The notes beneath the pieces are model-generated. The model saw only the letters and a program-made list of their open reading frames with translations, ran no database searches and was not told where the DNA came from. From Streptomyces echinoruber (GTDB lineage Bacteria; Actinomycetota; Actinomycetes; Streptomycetales; Streptomycetaceae), in the NCBI RefSeq assembly GCF_014651135.1, contig NZ_BMWH01000011.1, positions 117,455 through 181,454 on the forward strand: a DNA stretch of 64,000 bases, written 5' to 3'. This document shows, piece by piece, positions 48,647-56,681 of the stretch (position 1 is its first letter; each line of letters opens with the position of its first letter). The position numbers and the translations under genes are program-made.

Positions 48647-49483
48647 TTAGCGCTTCTTGTTCGTCTTGCGGCGGCGGACGATGTACTTGTTCGACGCCTT
48701 CTTGGGCGAACGAGTACGGCCTTCCTTCTTGCCCCACGGGGACACCGGGTGGCGGCCACCGGAGGTACGGCCCTCACCACCACCGTGCGGGTGGTCGACC
48801 GGGTTCATGACCACACCACGGACGGTCGGGCGGACGCCCAGCCAGCGCTTGCGGCCGGCCTTGCCCCAGTTGATGTTCGACTGCTCGGCGTTGCCGACCT
48901 CGCCGACGGTGGCGCGGCAGCGCACGTCCACCAGCCGGATCTCACCGGACGGCATGCGCAGGTGGGCGTAGGCGCCCTCCTTGGCCAGCAGCTGGATGGA
49001 GGCGCCGGCGGAGCGGCCGAACTTGGCGCCGCCGCCCGGACGCAGCTCCACCGCGTGGATGGTGGTACCGACCGGGATGTTGCGCAGCGCCAGGTTGTTG
49101 CCGGGCTTGATGTCGGCCGTGGGGCCGTTCTCCACCCGGTCGCCCTGTCCGAGGCCCTTGGGGGCCAGGATGTAGCGCTTCTCGCCGTCGGCGTAGTGCA
49201 GCAGCGCGATGCGCGCGGTGCGGTTGGGGTCGTACTCGATGTGCGCGACCTTCGCCGGCACGCCGTCCTTGTCGTGACGACGGAAGTCGATCACGCGGTA
49301 GGCGCGCTTGTGGCCACCGCCCTGGTGGCGGACGGTCACACGGCCCGAGTTGTTCCGGCCGCCCTTGCTGTGCAGCGGACGGACCAGCGACTTCTCCGGC
49401 GTGGACCGCGTGATCTCGACGAAGTCGGCGACGCTGGCGCCTCGACGGCCAGGAGTCGTCGGCTTGTACTTGCGGATACCCAT
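48647..49483 (-). CDS. rplB: 50S ribosomal protein L2
   Basis: 278 residues (MGIRKYKPTTPGRRGASVAD). The C-terminal MNPVDHPHGGGEGRTSGGRH holds the conserved His needed for peptidyltransferase assembly. It contacts 23S rRNA domain IV and bridges the subunits. Confidence 0.99.
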   Translation of the reverse strand: MGIRKYKPTTPGRRGASVADFVEITRSTPEKSLVRPLHSKGGRNNSGRVTVRHQGGGHKRAYRVIDFRRHDKDGVPAKVAHIEYDPNRTARIALLHYADGEKRYILAPKGLGQGDRVENGPTADIKPGNNLALRNIPVGTTIHAVELRPGGGAKFGRSAGASIQLLAKEGAYAHLRMPSGEIRLVDVRCRATVGEVGNAEQSNINWGKAGRKRWLGVRPTVRGVVMNPVDHPHGGGEGRTSGGRHPVSPWGKKEGRTRSPKKASNKYIVRRRKTNKKR

Positions 49484-49523
49484 TTCTCAGTCCTCGTCCG
49501 ATATCGGACGATCCGGACCTCCG

Positions 49524-49943
49524 TCAGGAGGTCGGACCGCCGAAGATGTCGATACGGTCGCCCTCGGCGAGGGTCACGATCGCGCGCTTGGTGTTGGGAC
49601 GCTTGCCGAACCCGGTGCGGGTCCGCTTGCGCTTGCCCGGGCGGTTGATCGTGTTGACCCCGGTGACCTTGACCTCGAAGACCGCCTCGACGGCCTGCTT
49701 GATCTGGGTCTTGTTGGAGCGCGGGTCGACGACGAACGTGTACTTGTTCTCGTCGAGCAGCGCGTAGCTCTTCTCGGAGACGACCGGGCGGATCAGCACG
49801 TCACGGGGGTCCGTGAACGCCTTGCTCGCCGGGGTCTCGACGGTCTGCTTGCCCTCGAGCGCGTGCCGCTTCGCCTTGGCGATGCGCGCTTCCTTGGCCT
49901 TCTTGGCGGCCTTGGAGGCAATGGCGGGGTGACGGATGGCCAT
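49524..49943 (-). CDS. rplW: 50S ribosomal protein L23
   Basis: 139 residues from the ATG at 49943, overlapping the rplD stop by 1 bp. The first ~45 residues (Ala/Lys-rich AIRHPAIASKAAKKAKEAR) are an actinobacterial extension; the core begins at DPRDVLIRPVVSEKSYALL. It is the docking site for trigger factor and SRP at the tunnel exit. Confidence 0.98.
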   Translation of the reverse strand: MAIRHPAIASKAAKKAKEARIAKAKRHALEGKQTVETPASKAFTDPRDVLIRPVVSEKSYALLDENKYTFVVDPRSNKTQIKQAVEAVFEVKVTGVNTINRPGKRKRTRTGFGKRPNTKRAIVTLAEGDRIDIFGGPTS

Positions 49944-50599
49944 CAGGCCTCGCTCCCTTCGGTGTCGTTGGCCTTGTTCGGGCCGGCGACGAAGGACTCG
50001 AAGGCGGCCTTGGTGAAGACCACGTCGTCCGAGACGAGAACGTCGTACGTGTTCAGCTGGCCCGGCTCCAGGATGTGGACCTGGGGCAGGTTGCGGGCGG
50101 ACAGCCACGCGACCTCGTCGGAGCGGTCGGCGACGAGCAGCACGTTCTTGCGCTCGCTGATCTTGCCGAACAGCGCCTTGGCGGCCTTGGTGGACGGGGT
50201 CTCGCCCTCGACCACGCCGGTCACGACGTGGATGCGGTTGTGGCGGGCCCGGTCGGTGAGGGCACCGCGCAGGGCGGCGGCCTTCATCTTCTTCGGGGTC
50301 CGCTGCGAGTAGTCGCGCGGCACGGGACCGTGCACGGTGCCACCGCCGGCGAACTGCGGCGCGCGGGTCGAACCCTGGCGGGCGCGACCGGTGCCCTTCT
50401 GGCGGTACGGCTTCTTGCCACCGCCGCGGACCTCGCCGCGGGTCTTGGTCTTGTGCGTGCCCTGGCGGGCGGCGGCCAGCTGCGCGACGACGACCTGGTG
50501 GATCAGCGGAACGCTGACCTTGGCGTCGAAGATCTCCGCGGGGAGCTCGACGGTACCGGCCTTCTCGCCCGCCGGCGAAAGGATGTCAACAGTGCTCAT
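49943..50599 (-). CDS. rplD: 50S ribosomal protein L4
   Basis: 218 residues (MSTVDILSPAGEKAGTVELP). The tunnel loop GGGKKPYRQKGTGRARQGST is intact. L4 and L22 form the exit tunnel constriction. In enterobacteria L4 also represses its own operon; no such leader element is obvious here. Confidence 0.99.
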   Translation of the reverse strand: MSTVDILSPAGEKAGTVELPAEIFDAKVSVPLIHQVVVAQLAAARQGTHKTKTRGEVRGGGKKPYRQKGTGRARQGSTRAPQFAGGGTVHGPVPRDYSQRTPKKMKAAALRGALTDRARHNRIHVVTGVVEGETPSTKAAKALFGKISERKNVLLVADRSDEVAWLSARNLPQVHILEPGQLNTYDVLVSDDVVFTKAAFESFVAGPNKANDTEGSEA

Positions 50600-50607
50600 C
50601 GGTTACC

Positions 50608-51252
50608 TCAGGCCCCCTTGGCCGCGGTGCGGACCAGGACGAGGCCGCCGTTCGGACCGGGAACCGCGCCCTTGATGAGCAGCAGGCCCTTCTCCGCGTC
50701 AACGGCGTGGACGGTCAGGTTCTGGGTGGTCACCCGCTCGTTGCCCATGCGACCCGCCATGCGGAGGCCCTTGAACACGCGGCCCGGCGTGGCGCAGCCG
50801 CCGATGGAACCGGGCGAGCGGTGCTTGCGCTGGGTACCGTGCGCGGCGCCGAGGCCACCGAAGTTGTGGCGCTTCATGACACCGGCGAAGCCCTTGCCCT
50901 TGCTCTTGCCGGTGACGTCGACCTTCTGGCCGGCCTCGAACACCTCGGCGGTGATCTCCTGGCCGAGCTCGTACTCGGCGGCGTCCGCGGTGCGGATCTC
51001 GACCAGGTGGCGGCGCGGGGTGACGTTGGCCTTGGCGAAGTGGCCCTTGAGGGGCTTGTTCACCTTGCGCGGGTCGATCTCGCCGAAGGCGATCTGGACG
51101 GACTCGTAGCCGTCGGTTTCCTTCGTACGGACCTGGGTCACGACGTTGGGCCCGGCCTTGACGACGGTGACCGGGACGACACGGTTGTTCTCGTCCCAGA
51201 CCTGCGTCATACCGAGCTTCTCGCCCAGGATGCCCTTGATCTGCTTGGTCAT
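50608..51252 (-). CDS. rplC: 50S ribosomal protein L3
   Basis: 214 residues (MTKQIKGILGEKLGMTQVWD). GFAGVMKRHNFGGLGAAHGT and the peptidyltransferase-reaching loop around SPGSIGGCATPGRVFKGLRMAG are conserved. It is one of two 50S assembly initiators. It starts 17 bp after rpsJ. Confidence 0.99.
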   Translation of the reverse strand: MTKQIKGILGEKLGMTQVWDENNRVVPVTVVKAGPNVVTQVRTKETDGYESVQIAFGEIDPRKVNKPLKGHFAKANVTPRRHLVEIRTADAAEYELGQEITAEVFEAGQKVDVTGKSKGKGFAGVMKRHNFGGLGAAHGTQRKHRSPGSIGGCATPGRVFKGLRMAGRMGNERVTTQNLTVHAVDAEKGLLLIKGAVPGPNGGLVLVRTAAKGA

Positions 51253-51269
51253 CGCTCAGATCACCGGCC

Positions 51270-51578
51270 TCAGAGCTTGATCTCGATGTCGACACCGGCC
51301 GGGAGGTCGAGTCGCATCAGAGAGTCAACGGTCTTGGGGGTCGGGTCGAGGATGTCGATCAGGCGCTTGTGCGTGCGCATCTCGAAGTGCTCGCGCGAGT
51401 CCTTGTACTTGTGCGGCGACTTGATGACGCAGTACACGTTCTTCTCAGTGGGCAGCGGCACCGGGCCCGCGACCGACGCACCGGTACGGGTCACCGTCTC
51501 GACGATCTTCTTCGCCGAGGAGTCGATGACCTCGTGGTCGTAGGCCTTGAGCCGGATGCGGATCTTCTGTCCCGCCAT
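51270..51578 (-). CDS. rpsJ: 30S ribosomal protein S10
   Basis: 102 residues from the ATG at 51578 (MAGQKIRIRLKAYDHEVIDS). SPHKYKDSREHFEMRTHKRL is the conserved loop. It is first gene of the S10 operon, so the promoter lies in the ~370 bp upstream; S10 also acts as NusE in antitermination. Confidence 0.99.
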   Translation of the reverse strand: MAGQKIRIRLKAYDHEVIDSSAKKIVETVTRTGASVAGPVPLPTEKNVYCVIKSPHKYKDSREHFEMRTHKRLIDILDPTPKTVDSLMRLDLPAGVDIEIKL

Positions 51579-52324
51579 GGCTACTTCGTAGTCCTGTCTC
51601 TCTTCACGCTCTGGAACCCGGCGTTCCATGGCCTGCTTCTCCGACCCACGCGGTCGGGCGTGTCGCGCCCCCGCCGACACAGATGTCCCTTGTTCGAACA
51701 TCCCTGCGTGGGGAGCGCGGCCTTACCAGACCGCAGGACCGGGGACGAAGGCCCACCGGGTGCCTGGCCGGCGCCGCGCACACGCTTCCCGGAAGATTCC
51801 CGTACGTCCGCCCCAGCGCTGCCGTCAGGCAGTTAAGACGACGAGTACTGTGGGACTCGCTTCCGGTCCTCCCGGCGGGAGGCGCGCAGCATCAACACTC
51901 GACCGAGCAACTCGGCTAGTCTGCCATACATGGCTTGACCGACGCCAATCGAGCTGTAGAGGTTACCCCGGGTGTGGCGCAGGTCAAACGCGAGGGGAGC
52001 CGCACCACCGCCGCCCTCGCCCTGCCCGGAGGATACGACCTGGCCCACATGGCCCTCTTTGGCCCCTCTCGGGCCCGGCCCCTCCCAGGCCGGTTCCTCC
52101 CGGACCGGCGCCCTGCCCCTTCTCCGCGCCGCTTCCCGGCAGGTCCTGCCCCTTCCCCGCGCCGCCTCCCGGCAGGTCCTGCCCCTTCCCCGCGTCTTCT
52201 CCCGGCAGTCGATCATCCTCGCGGGTGATTCCCCGGCGGTTCCGTGCGCCCTGCGGGGCGCCGGGACCCATCCTGGCCTCCGCTTGCAGGTACACGGCTT
52301 GCAGGCACATGGCAGGGAGACGTC
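51579..52324. other. Divergent region between rpsJ and the GHKL-nuclease gene (746 bp)
   Basis: No supported gene. The rpsJ leader and promoter must lie on the left: 51830-51960 is the least GC-rich part and is the likely place. On the plus strand a loose -35/-10 pair (TTGACC at ~51937, 16 bp, TAGAGG) could drive the rightward gene; this is tentative. From 52030 the DNA is C/T-rich, with a 33-bp tandem repeat, until the Shine-Dalgarno AGGGAG before 52325. Confidence 0.5.
52112..52209 (+). repeat. 33-bp tandem repeat, three copies, upstream of the GHKL-nuclease gene
   Basis: Units of CCTGCCCCTTCCCCGCGCCG plus CCTCCCGGCAGGT start at 52112, 52145 and 52178, with a few substitutions in the first and last. 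Each unit contains the small inverted pair CCTGCC/GGCAGG, so each copy or adjacent copies can form a hairpin. It ends ~115 bp before the start codon. Confidence 0.8.
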
Positions 52325-54307
52325 ATGGTCAAGGTGCGGCTGGAGACCAGCCGGGAGCACGTCGCCGAGCCGGCGCGGCTGCGCGATCCGGTCGGCGCCG
52401 TCGAGGAGCTGATCTGGAACGCCCTCGACGCGGACGCCGAGCACGTGGTCGTCGTACTGGAACGCAACGACCTCGGCGGCGTGGACCGGGTCCGGATCCA
52501 GGACGACGGCTGCGGGATGTCCGCCGAGCACGGCGAGGAGTACTTCCGGCCCATCGGCGCCTCCTGGAAGAAGCACGCGCCGGGAACCCCGGCGAAGAAA
52601 CGCGCTCTGCACGGCAAGAACGGGCGCGGGCGGGTGCGCGCCTTCGCCCTGGGCACCCAGGTGCGCTGGACCAGCGTCAGCGAGGGGACGGACGGCCGGC
52701 GGCAACTGCTGATCGAGGCCGACCGGCACTCCATGGACGAGTTCGACATCGGCGACCCGGAGCCCACCGACGCCCCCACCGGCACGCTCTTCGAGGCGTT
52801 CGGCGGCGAGGACCTGGACGGACTGGGCGAATGCGGTGCCAGGTCGTCGCTGACCGCCGCCTTCGCCACCTACCTGGAAAGATACCCGGACGTGCGCATC
52901 GAGTACGACGGCCGGGACCTCGACCCGGCGGCGGAGCAGCAGCACGTACGCGACTACGTCCTGCCGTCCCCGTCCGGCTGGAGCGGCGAGCCGGCCCGGC
53001 TGAAGGTCATCGAATGGCGCAGGCCGGTCACCCGCGCCCTCTTCCTGTGCGACGGCGAGGGCATGTCCCGGGCGCAGCTCAAGCCGGGCATCCAGGCCCC
53101 CGGTTTCGAGTTCACGGCACACCTGAGCTGGGCCGGCTTCGACGACGTCGACTCCGAGGACCTCGCCTTCACCGACTGGGCGCCGGACGGGCCCCTGGCC
53201 GAGGTGCTCTCCGCGGCCCGCGACCAGCTCCGCAAGCACTTCCGCGCCCGCGTGGACGAACGACGGCGCGAGCAGGTCGCCGAGTGGCAGAAGGAGGGCA
53301 TCTACCCCTATACGGGCCGCCCCGCCGATGCCCGTGAGCGGGCCGAACGCGAGACCTTCGACGCCGTGGCCACGACCGTCTTCCGCCACCTGCCCAAGTT
53401 CACGGGCACTCGCAGGACCGTCTTCGCGCTGCTCCGCTCCGTGCTCGCGCACGAACCCTCGGACGTCCTGCGCATCGCGGAGGAGCTGTTCAGCCTGACC
53501 AAGCAGGAGAGGGAGCAGCTCAACCGGCTCCTCGACCGAACCCCCCTGTCCGCTCTCGTCAAGGCGTCGACGGCGGCCACGAACCGGCTCGACTTCCTTG
53601 CGGCCCTCGAACACCTCGTCTTCGCCCCGGAGGCCAAGGACCGGGTGAGGGAGCGCTCCGAGCTGCACCGGATCCTGGAGAACGAGTGCTGGATCTTCGG
53701 CGAGGAGTACAGCCTGCACGTGAGCGACCGCAGCCTCAACGAGGTGCTGCGCCAGCACTGCCATCTCCTCGGCCGGGAAGCGCCGGCCGAGGCCCCGGTC
53801 CTGCGCCCCGACGGACGGCGCGGGATCGTCGACCTCATGCTGTCCCGCGCGTCCCGGCACCGGCTCGACGAGCGGCACCACCTCGTGGTCGAGCTCAAGC
53901 GCCCCGGACTCGTCCTGGGATCGGCCGAGTTCGAGCAGCTCAGCAGCTACGCACAGGCGGTACGGAAGGACGACCGGTTCCGGGACACCCACACGACCTG
54001 GGACTTCTGGCTCGTCGGCAACGACATGTCCGACACGCTCCGGGAACTGGCGCACCAGCCGCACAACCCGCCCGGCTGCGCCCTCAACCAACCGACGTAC
54101 CGGATCTGGGTGCGTACCTGGGGCGAGCTCTTCCAGGACTGCGAGGCCCGGCTCCGCTTCTACCGGGAGCACTTGGAGTACCAGTCCTCCACCGAGCACG
54201 CCATGGACTACCTGGTCCGCAACCACGGTGACGCGGTGACGGAACTCGTCAGCGACGGGACGATTCCCGCACCGCGGGGCGATGGGGCGGCACACCCGGC
54301 TCCGTGA
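52325..54307 (+). CDS. GHKL (HSP90/MutL-type) ATPase fused to a PD-(D/E)XK, Shedu-like nuclease domain; putative defence protein
   Basis: 660 residues, ATG at 52325 behind AGGGAG. Residues ~15-200 form a GHKL ATPase: N-box AVEELIWNALDADA (E28, N32), G1 box QDDGCGM (61-65), G2-like loop GKNGRGR (97-103). A central region (~200-430) resembles a transducer plus helical linker. The C-terminal part (~440-640) starts LHRILENECWIFGEEYSLHV and has an ordered nuclease motif set: D503 in GIVDLML, E523-x-K525 in LVVELKRPG and Q538 in FEQLSSYAQAV, as in DUF4263/Shedu nucleases. Shedu is an antiphage nuclease; a GHKL sensor would make this an ATP-gated variant. No methylase or helicase is adjacent. The defence role is inference. 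Confidence 0.85.
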   Translation: MVKVRLETSREHVAEPARLRDPVGAVEELIWNALDADAEHVVVVLERNDLGGVDRVRIQDDGCGMSAEHGEEYFRPIGASWKKHAPGTPAKKRALHGKNGRGRVRAFALGTQVRWTSVSEGTDGRRQLLIEADRHSMDEFDIGDPEPTDAPTGTLFEAFGGEDLDGLGECGARSSLTAAFATYLERYPDVRIEYDGRDLDPAAEQQHVRDYVLPSPSGWSGEPARLKVIEWRRPVTRALFLCDGEGMSRAQLKPGIQAPGFEFTAHLSWAGFDDVDSEDLAFTDWAPDGPLAEVLSAARDQLRKHFRARVDERRREQVAEWQKEGIYPYTGRPADARERAERETFDAVATTVFRHLPKFTGTRRTVFALLRSVLAHEPSDVLRIAEELFSLTKQEREQLNRLLDRTPLSALVKASTAATNRLDFLAALEHLVFAPEAKDRVRERSELHRILENECWIFGEEYSLHVSDRSLNEVLRQHCHLLGREAPAEAPVLRPDGRRGIVDLMLSRASRHRLDERHHLVVELKRPGLVLGSAEFEQLSSYAQAVRKDDRFRDTHTTWDFWLVGNDMSDTLRELAHQPHNPPGCALNQPTYRIWVRTWGELFQDCEARLRFYREHLEYQSSTEHAMDYLVRNHGDAVTELVSDGTIPAPRGDGAAHPAP

Positions 54308-54453
54308 CGCGCGAAGGGCTCAGCGGCCGCCTCATCCCGCAATTGATCGGCACCGACGGCGCCGGTCTGGCCGCCGGCGGTCTGCGCACGGCGGCCGAGG
54401 AGGGCGCGGAAGTCGCGGCCATGAACACCGAAATGGAGTCTCATAAGTGGTGA
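54304..54453 (+). CDS. Possible small protein (49 aa) coupled to the nuclease gene
   Basis: The GTG at 54304 overlaps the nuclease stop (GTGA) and opens a 49-residue frame: MTREGLSGRLIPQLIGTDGA, then GLAAGGLRTAAEEGAEVAAM, then NTEMESHKW. Its stop in turn overlaps the GTG start of the next gene. Four-base overlaps at both ends argue that ribosomes pass through it. No homology is recognised. It could be a real small partner, or the worn tail of a longer gene. Confidence 0.4.
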   Translation: MTREGLSGRLIPQLIGTDGAGLAAGGLRTAAEEGAEVAAMNTEMESHKW

Positions 54454-54749
54454 CCAAAGAAGAAGCAGTGGCAGCCGCTGCCGAGTATCTGAAAAGCAGG
54501 GCGTACCCGGAGCGGGCGGACTCCGTCGTCATGCTTCCGGACACGGCGATCGAGTTCCCCTACGGATGGAGCGTGCGTTTCGACTTCAAGGAACACCTCG
54601 AGACGGGAGATCCCGCGGCGGCCCCGTTCTCCTCCGTGGTCGTCGTCCCGCACGACGGCACGGCCGCGCACTTCCCCCCGACGCACCTGCCGATGGCCCG
54701 GTACATGGAGATGTGCGCCTCGGGCGACTGGCCGCCCACGAAGGGATAG
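54450..54749 (+). CDS. Imm35/YrhB-like small protein (99 aa), probable immunity protein
   Basis: 99 residues from the GTG at 54450 (overlapping the preceding stop): MTKEEAVAAAAEYLKSRAYP ... TAIEFPYGWSVRFDFKEHLE ... FSSVVVVPHDGTAAHFPPTH. The order helix with KEEAxxxAxEYL, a strand with PYGWxxxF and a VVVxxxDG turn resembles Imm35/YrhB immunity domains of polymorphic toxin systems. The family call is from motif memory. Coupled translation behind the nuclease gene suggests it could instead modulate that enzyme. Confidence 0.6.
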   Translation: MTKEEAVAAAAEYLKSRAYPERADSVVMLPDTAIEFPYGWSVRFDFKEHLETGDPAAAPFSSVVVVPHDGTAAHFPPTHLPMARYMEMCASGDWPPTKG

Positions 54750-54753
54750 CAAG

Positions 54754-54972
54754 GTGTCCGATCAGGGCCGGGTCGTCCTGCTGGACGGCCTGACCTCCGC
54801 GGTCGCCAAGGCCAGGACGTGGCTCGACGACGCGTACCACGGCGGGGTCGGGCTGGACGCGCCGACCGCCCAGGACGAGACGGCTCCCTTCGGTCTGCCG
54901 AACTCCGACCCGTGGACTTGGCCGGCCCGTTGGGACGCCGGCGAGCAGCCCGGGTCGCAAGTCTTCCGGTGA
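54754..54972 (+). CDS. Small hypothetical protein (72 aa), possibly a truncated immunity-like protein
   Basis: 72 residues from a GTG 4 bp after the preceding stop: MSDQGRVVLLDGLTSAVAKA RTWLDDAYHGG..., then a Pro/Trp-rich end (PNSDPWTWPARWDAGEQPG). The AKARTWLDDAYHGGVGL segment looks like the first helix-strand unit of YrhB-type immunity proteins, but the remaining fold is missing. The Shine-Dalgarno is weak. It ends convergent to the DUF397 gene. Confidence 0.45.
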   Translation: MSDQGRVVLLDGLTSAVAKARTWLDDAYHGGVGLDAPTAQDETAPFGLPNSDPWTWPARWDAGEQPGSQVFR

Positions 54973-55004
54973 CAATCGGGCGCGCGGTACGAGCAGTTGA
55001 GGGG

Positions 55005-55214
55005 TCAGCGCTGCGAGGCGTACGCCACGAAGTCCGCCCACGCGGCCGCCGTGAGAGCGAGCCGGGGGCCGTCGGTGTGCTTGGAGTCACGGACGTGGAC
55101 GGTGCCGGGGGTGGTCGCGACCTCGACGCAGGACTCGCCGTCGGTGCCGCCGCTGTAGCTGCTCTTGAACCACGCCAGTTCGGAGGTGTCCCCGCCAGTG
55201 GTCTTGCGGATCAT
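55005..55214 (-). CDS. DUF397 domain protein
   Basis: 69 residues (MIRKTTGGDTSELAWFKSSY). The DUF397 signature W-x-KSSYSG-x(n)-CVEVA and VHVRDSKHTDGPRLALTAAAW is complete. These small proteins accompany XRE/DUF5753 regulators in Streptomyces (WhiJ-type and AbaA-like loci) and appear to act as their partners or antagonists. It overlaps the XRE gene by 4 bp (ATGA). Confidence 0.92.
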   Translation of the reverse strand: MIRKTTGGDTSELAWFKSSYSGGTDGESCVEVATTPGTVHVRDSKHTDGPRLALTAAAWADFVAYASQR

Positions 55215-56089
55215 GTTTCCCCCAGCAGTTGCTCGATGAAGGCCAACGACTCCCGGGGCGGGAGTGCCTGAGCCCGGATGGTGCCATACCGCAGCTCGAG
55301 AATGCGCAGCTGTTTGGGATCATGCGTCGGCCGGCCGCCGAACGCGCCGTCGGAGCGGCCCACCGCCGTACCGTCCGGGAACTTCAGCAACTCGATCCTG
55401 CCGTCCAGCCCCGGATGGGCCTCGGTGTCGGTCGGCATCACTTGAAGCGTGACGTTGTGCAACTGCCCCGCCTCCAACAAACGTTCGAGCTGCTTCCGCC
55501 ACACCATTGTGCCCCCGACCTGCCGACGCAGCGGCGCCTCTTCCAGGACGAAATGGAGGGATGGCGCCGGATCCCGCTCGAAGACCGACTGCCGGGCCAG
55601 ACGAGCGGCCACCATGCGCTCCACGTCGTCCGGCGAGTACGGCGGCTGCGCCGCCTTGATCATGGCGCGCGCGTGCTCCGGGGTCTGCAGCAGACCGGCG
55701 ATGATGTTGCACTCGTACACGCCGATCTCGACCGCCTGGGCCTCCAGCTTCGCCAGCTCCCGCACCTTCTTCGGGTACCGGACCTTCTTCACGTCCTCCC
55801 AGGCCGCCGCGATGAGCCCGCCCGCGTTCAGCACCTCGTCGGCCTTGATCAGGTACTCGCGCCGGGGAATCCGCTTGCCGCCCTCGATCTTGTAGACGAG
55901 GTCCTCGCCGTACCCGACGGCCTTCCCGAAGTCGCCGGCCCGCATCCCCGCGGCCTCGCGCCGCAGCCTGAGTTGCCGCCCCACGGTCGTGAGGACCGCG
56001 ACTCCCCACTCGTCGTCCGGGTCCACCTCCCAACCCGGCTCCTCCGCCTCGCCGATGAGCCGTACCGCGTCGCCGTCGACCGCCGTCAT
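55211..56089 (-). CDS. XRE-family helix-turn-helix regulator with DUF5753 domain
   Basis: 292 residues from the ATG at 56089 with GGAGGGG upstream; longer readings lack a Shine-Dalgarno. After ~30 residues, an XRE HTH is seen (LRLRREAAGMRAGDFGKAVG, then YGEDLVYKIEGGKRIPRREY), and from ~105 the DUF5753 domain (VYECNIIAGLLQTPEHARAM ... LHFVLEEAPLRRQVGG ... VTLQVMPTDTEAHPGLDGRI). Such proteins pair with DUF397 partners in a toxin-antitoxin-like or developmental role. The ATP-binding anti-sigma-like gene that often flanks this pair is present only as a broken remnant upstream. Confidence 0.93.
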   Translation of the reverse strand: MTAVDGDAVRLIGEAEEPGWEVDPDDEWGVAVLTTVGRQLRLRREAAGMRAGDFGKAVGYGEDLVYKIEGGKRIPRREYLIKADEVLNAGGLIAAAWEDVKKVRYPKKVRELAKLEAQAVEIGVYECNIIAGLLQTPEHARAMIKAAQPPYSPDDVERMVAARLARQSVFERDPAPSLHFVLEEAPLRRQVGGTMVWRKQLERLLEAGQLHNVTLQVMPTDTEAHPGLDGRIELLKFPDGTAVGRSDGAFGGRPTHDPKQLRILELRYGTIRAQALPPRESLAFIEQLLGET

Positions 56090-56257
56090 CCCGTGCCCCT
56101 CCGTCGTACCGCTGTGGTGCAGCAGCGCCCTACCCGTACGTCCCCTACCGACAGCCCGGACACGACCGGACAACTCGCGGACAGTTATCGCACGCATACG
56201 CTGAGTCACTTTTCACAGTAAGCACGCGCCGTCGCGCCGGGTGGCGTATCCGGAAAA

Positions 56258-56472
56258 ATGCGTCCCGGTCGCGGTCTCCTCCTCGCGGAAGCCCTGCCCG
56301 ACCGCTGGGGAGTGGCCCGGGCCCGCCCCCGCGCAAGACCGCCTGGGCCGAAGTGGCGAGAAGCGGCGAGGAGCGGCGATCCGCCTCACCGCATCGCGGC
56401 CCTCCACGTCCCGGTGCCCCACTACGCGGCCCGGCGCGCGATCAAAGCTTTCAAAGACCCTTGGGTGAATAA
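56258..56472 (+). pseudogene. Frameshifted 3' remnant of an RsbW-like (GHKL) ATP-binding regulator
   Basis: One frame from 56258 gives MRPGRGLLLAEALPDRWGVA, which matches the conserved C-terminal G2 region of Streptomyces anti-sigma-type ATP-binding proteins (ESGRGLLLVEALADRWGV). The next conserved piece, KTAWAEV (compare GKTVWAEL), follows at ~56334 but in another frame, so one base has been lost between ~56310 and 56335. That second frame stays open to the TAA at 56470-56472. The N-terminal two thirds of the domain are absent. This partner gene normally lies beside XRE/DUF397 pairs, which fits the place. The rest of 56090-56681 holds no other gene I can support. Confidence 0.65.
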
Positions 56473-56681
56473 CCCGCCCAACCCCACCCCACCGAACCGC
56501 CCCAGGCCCCCCGGCACCCCGTCACCCGGAAGAGTGGTGATCCCAACTCGGCTGGATTCCGGCCCGGTTCCCCGGCATATGCTCGCCGCGACCACACCAT
56601 CGCAGACATGCGACGGCCCCCGGCCAGGAGTAGCGATCCTGATCGAGGGCCTGACCACCAAGGAAGCGTAGGCCCTTCCCG

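Noticed and set aside
51833..54295. An 820-codon minus-strand frame opposite the GHKL-nuclease gene
   Set aside because: Its composition is that of a shadow frame, while the plus strand has ordered ATPase and nuclease motifs and a Shine-Dalgarno.
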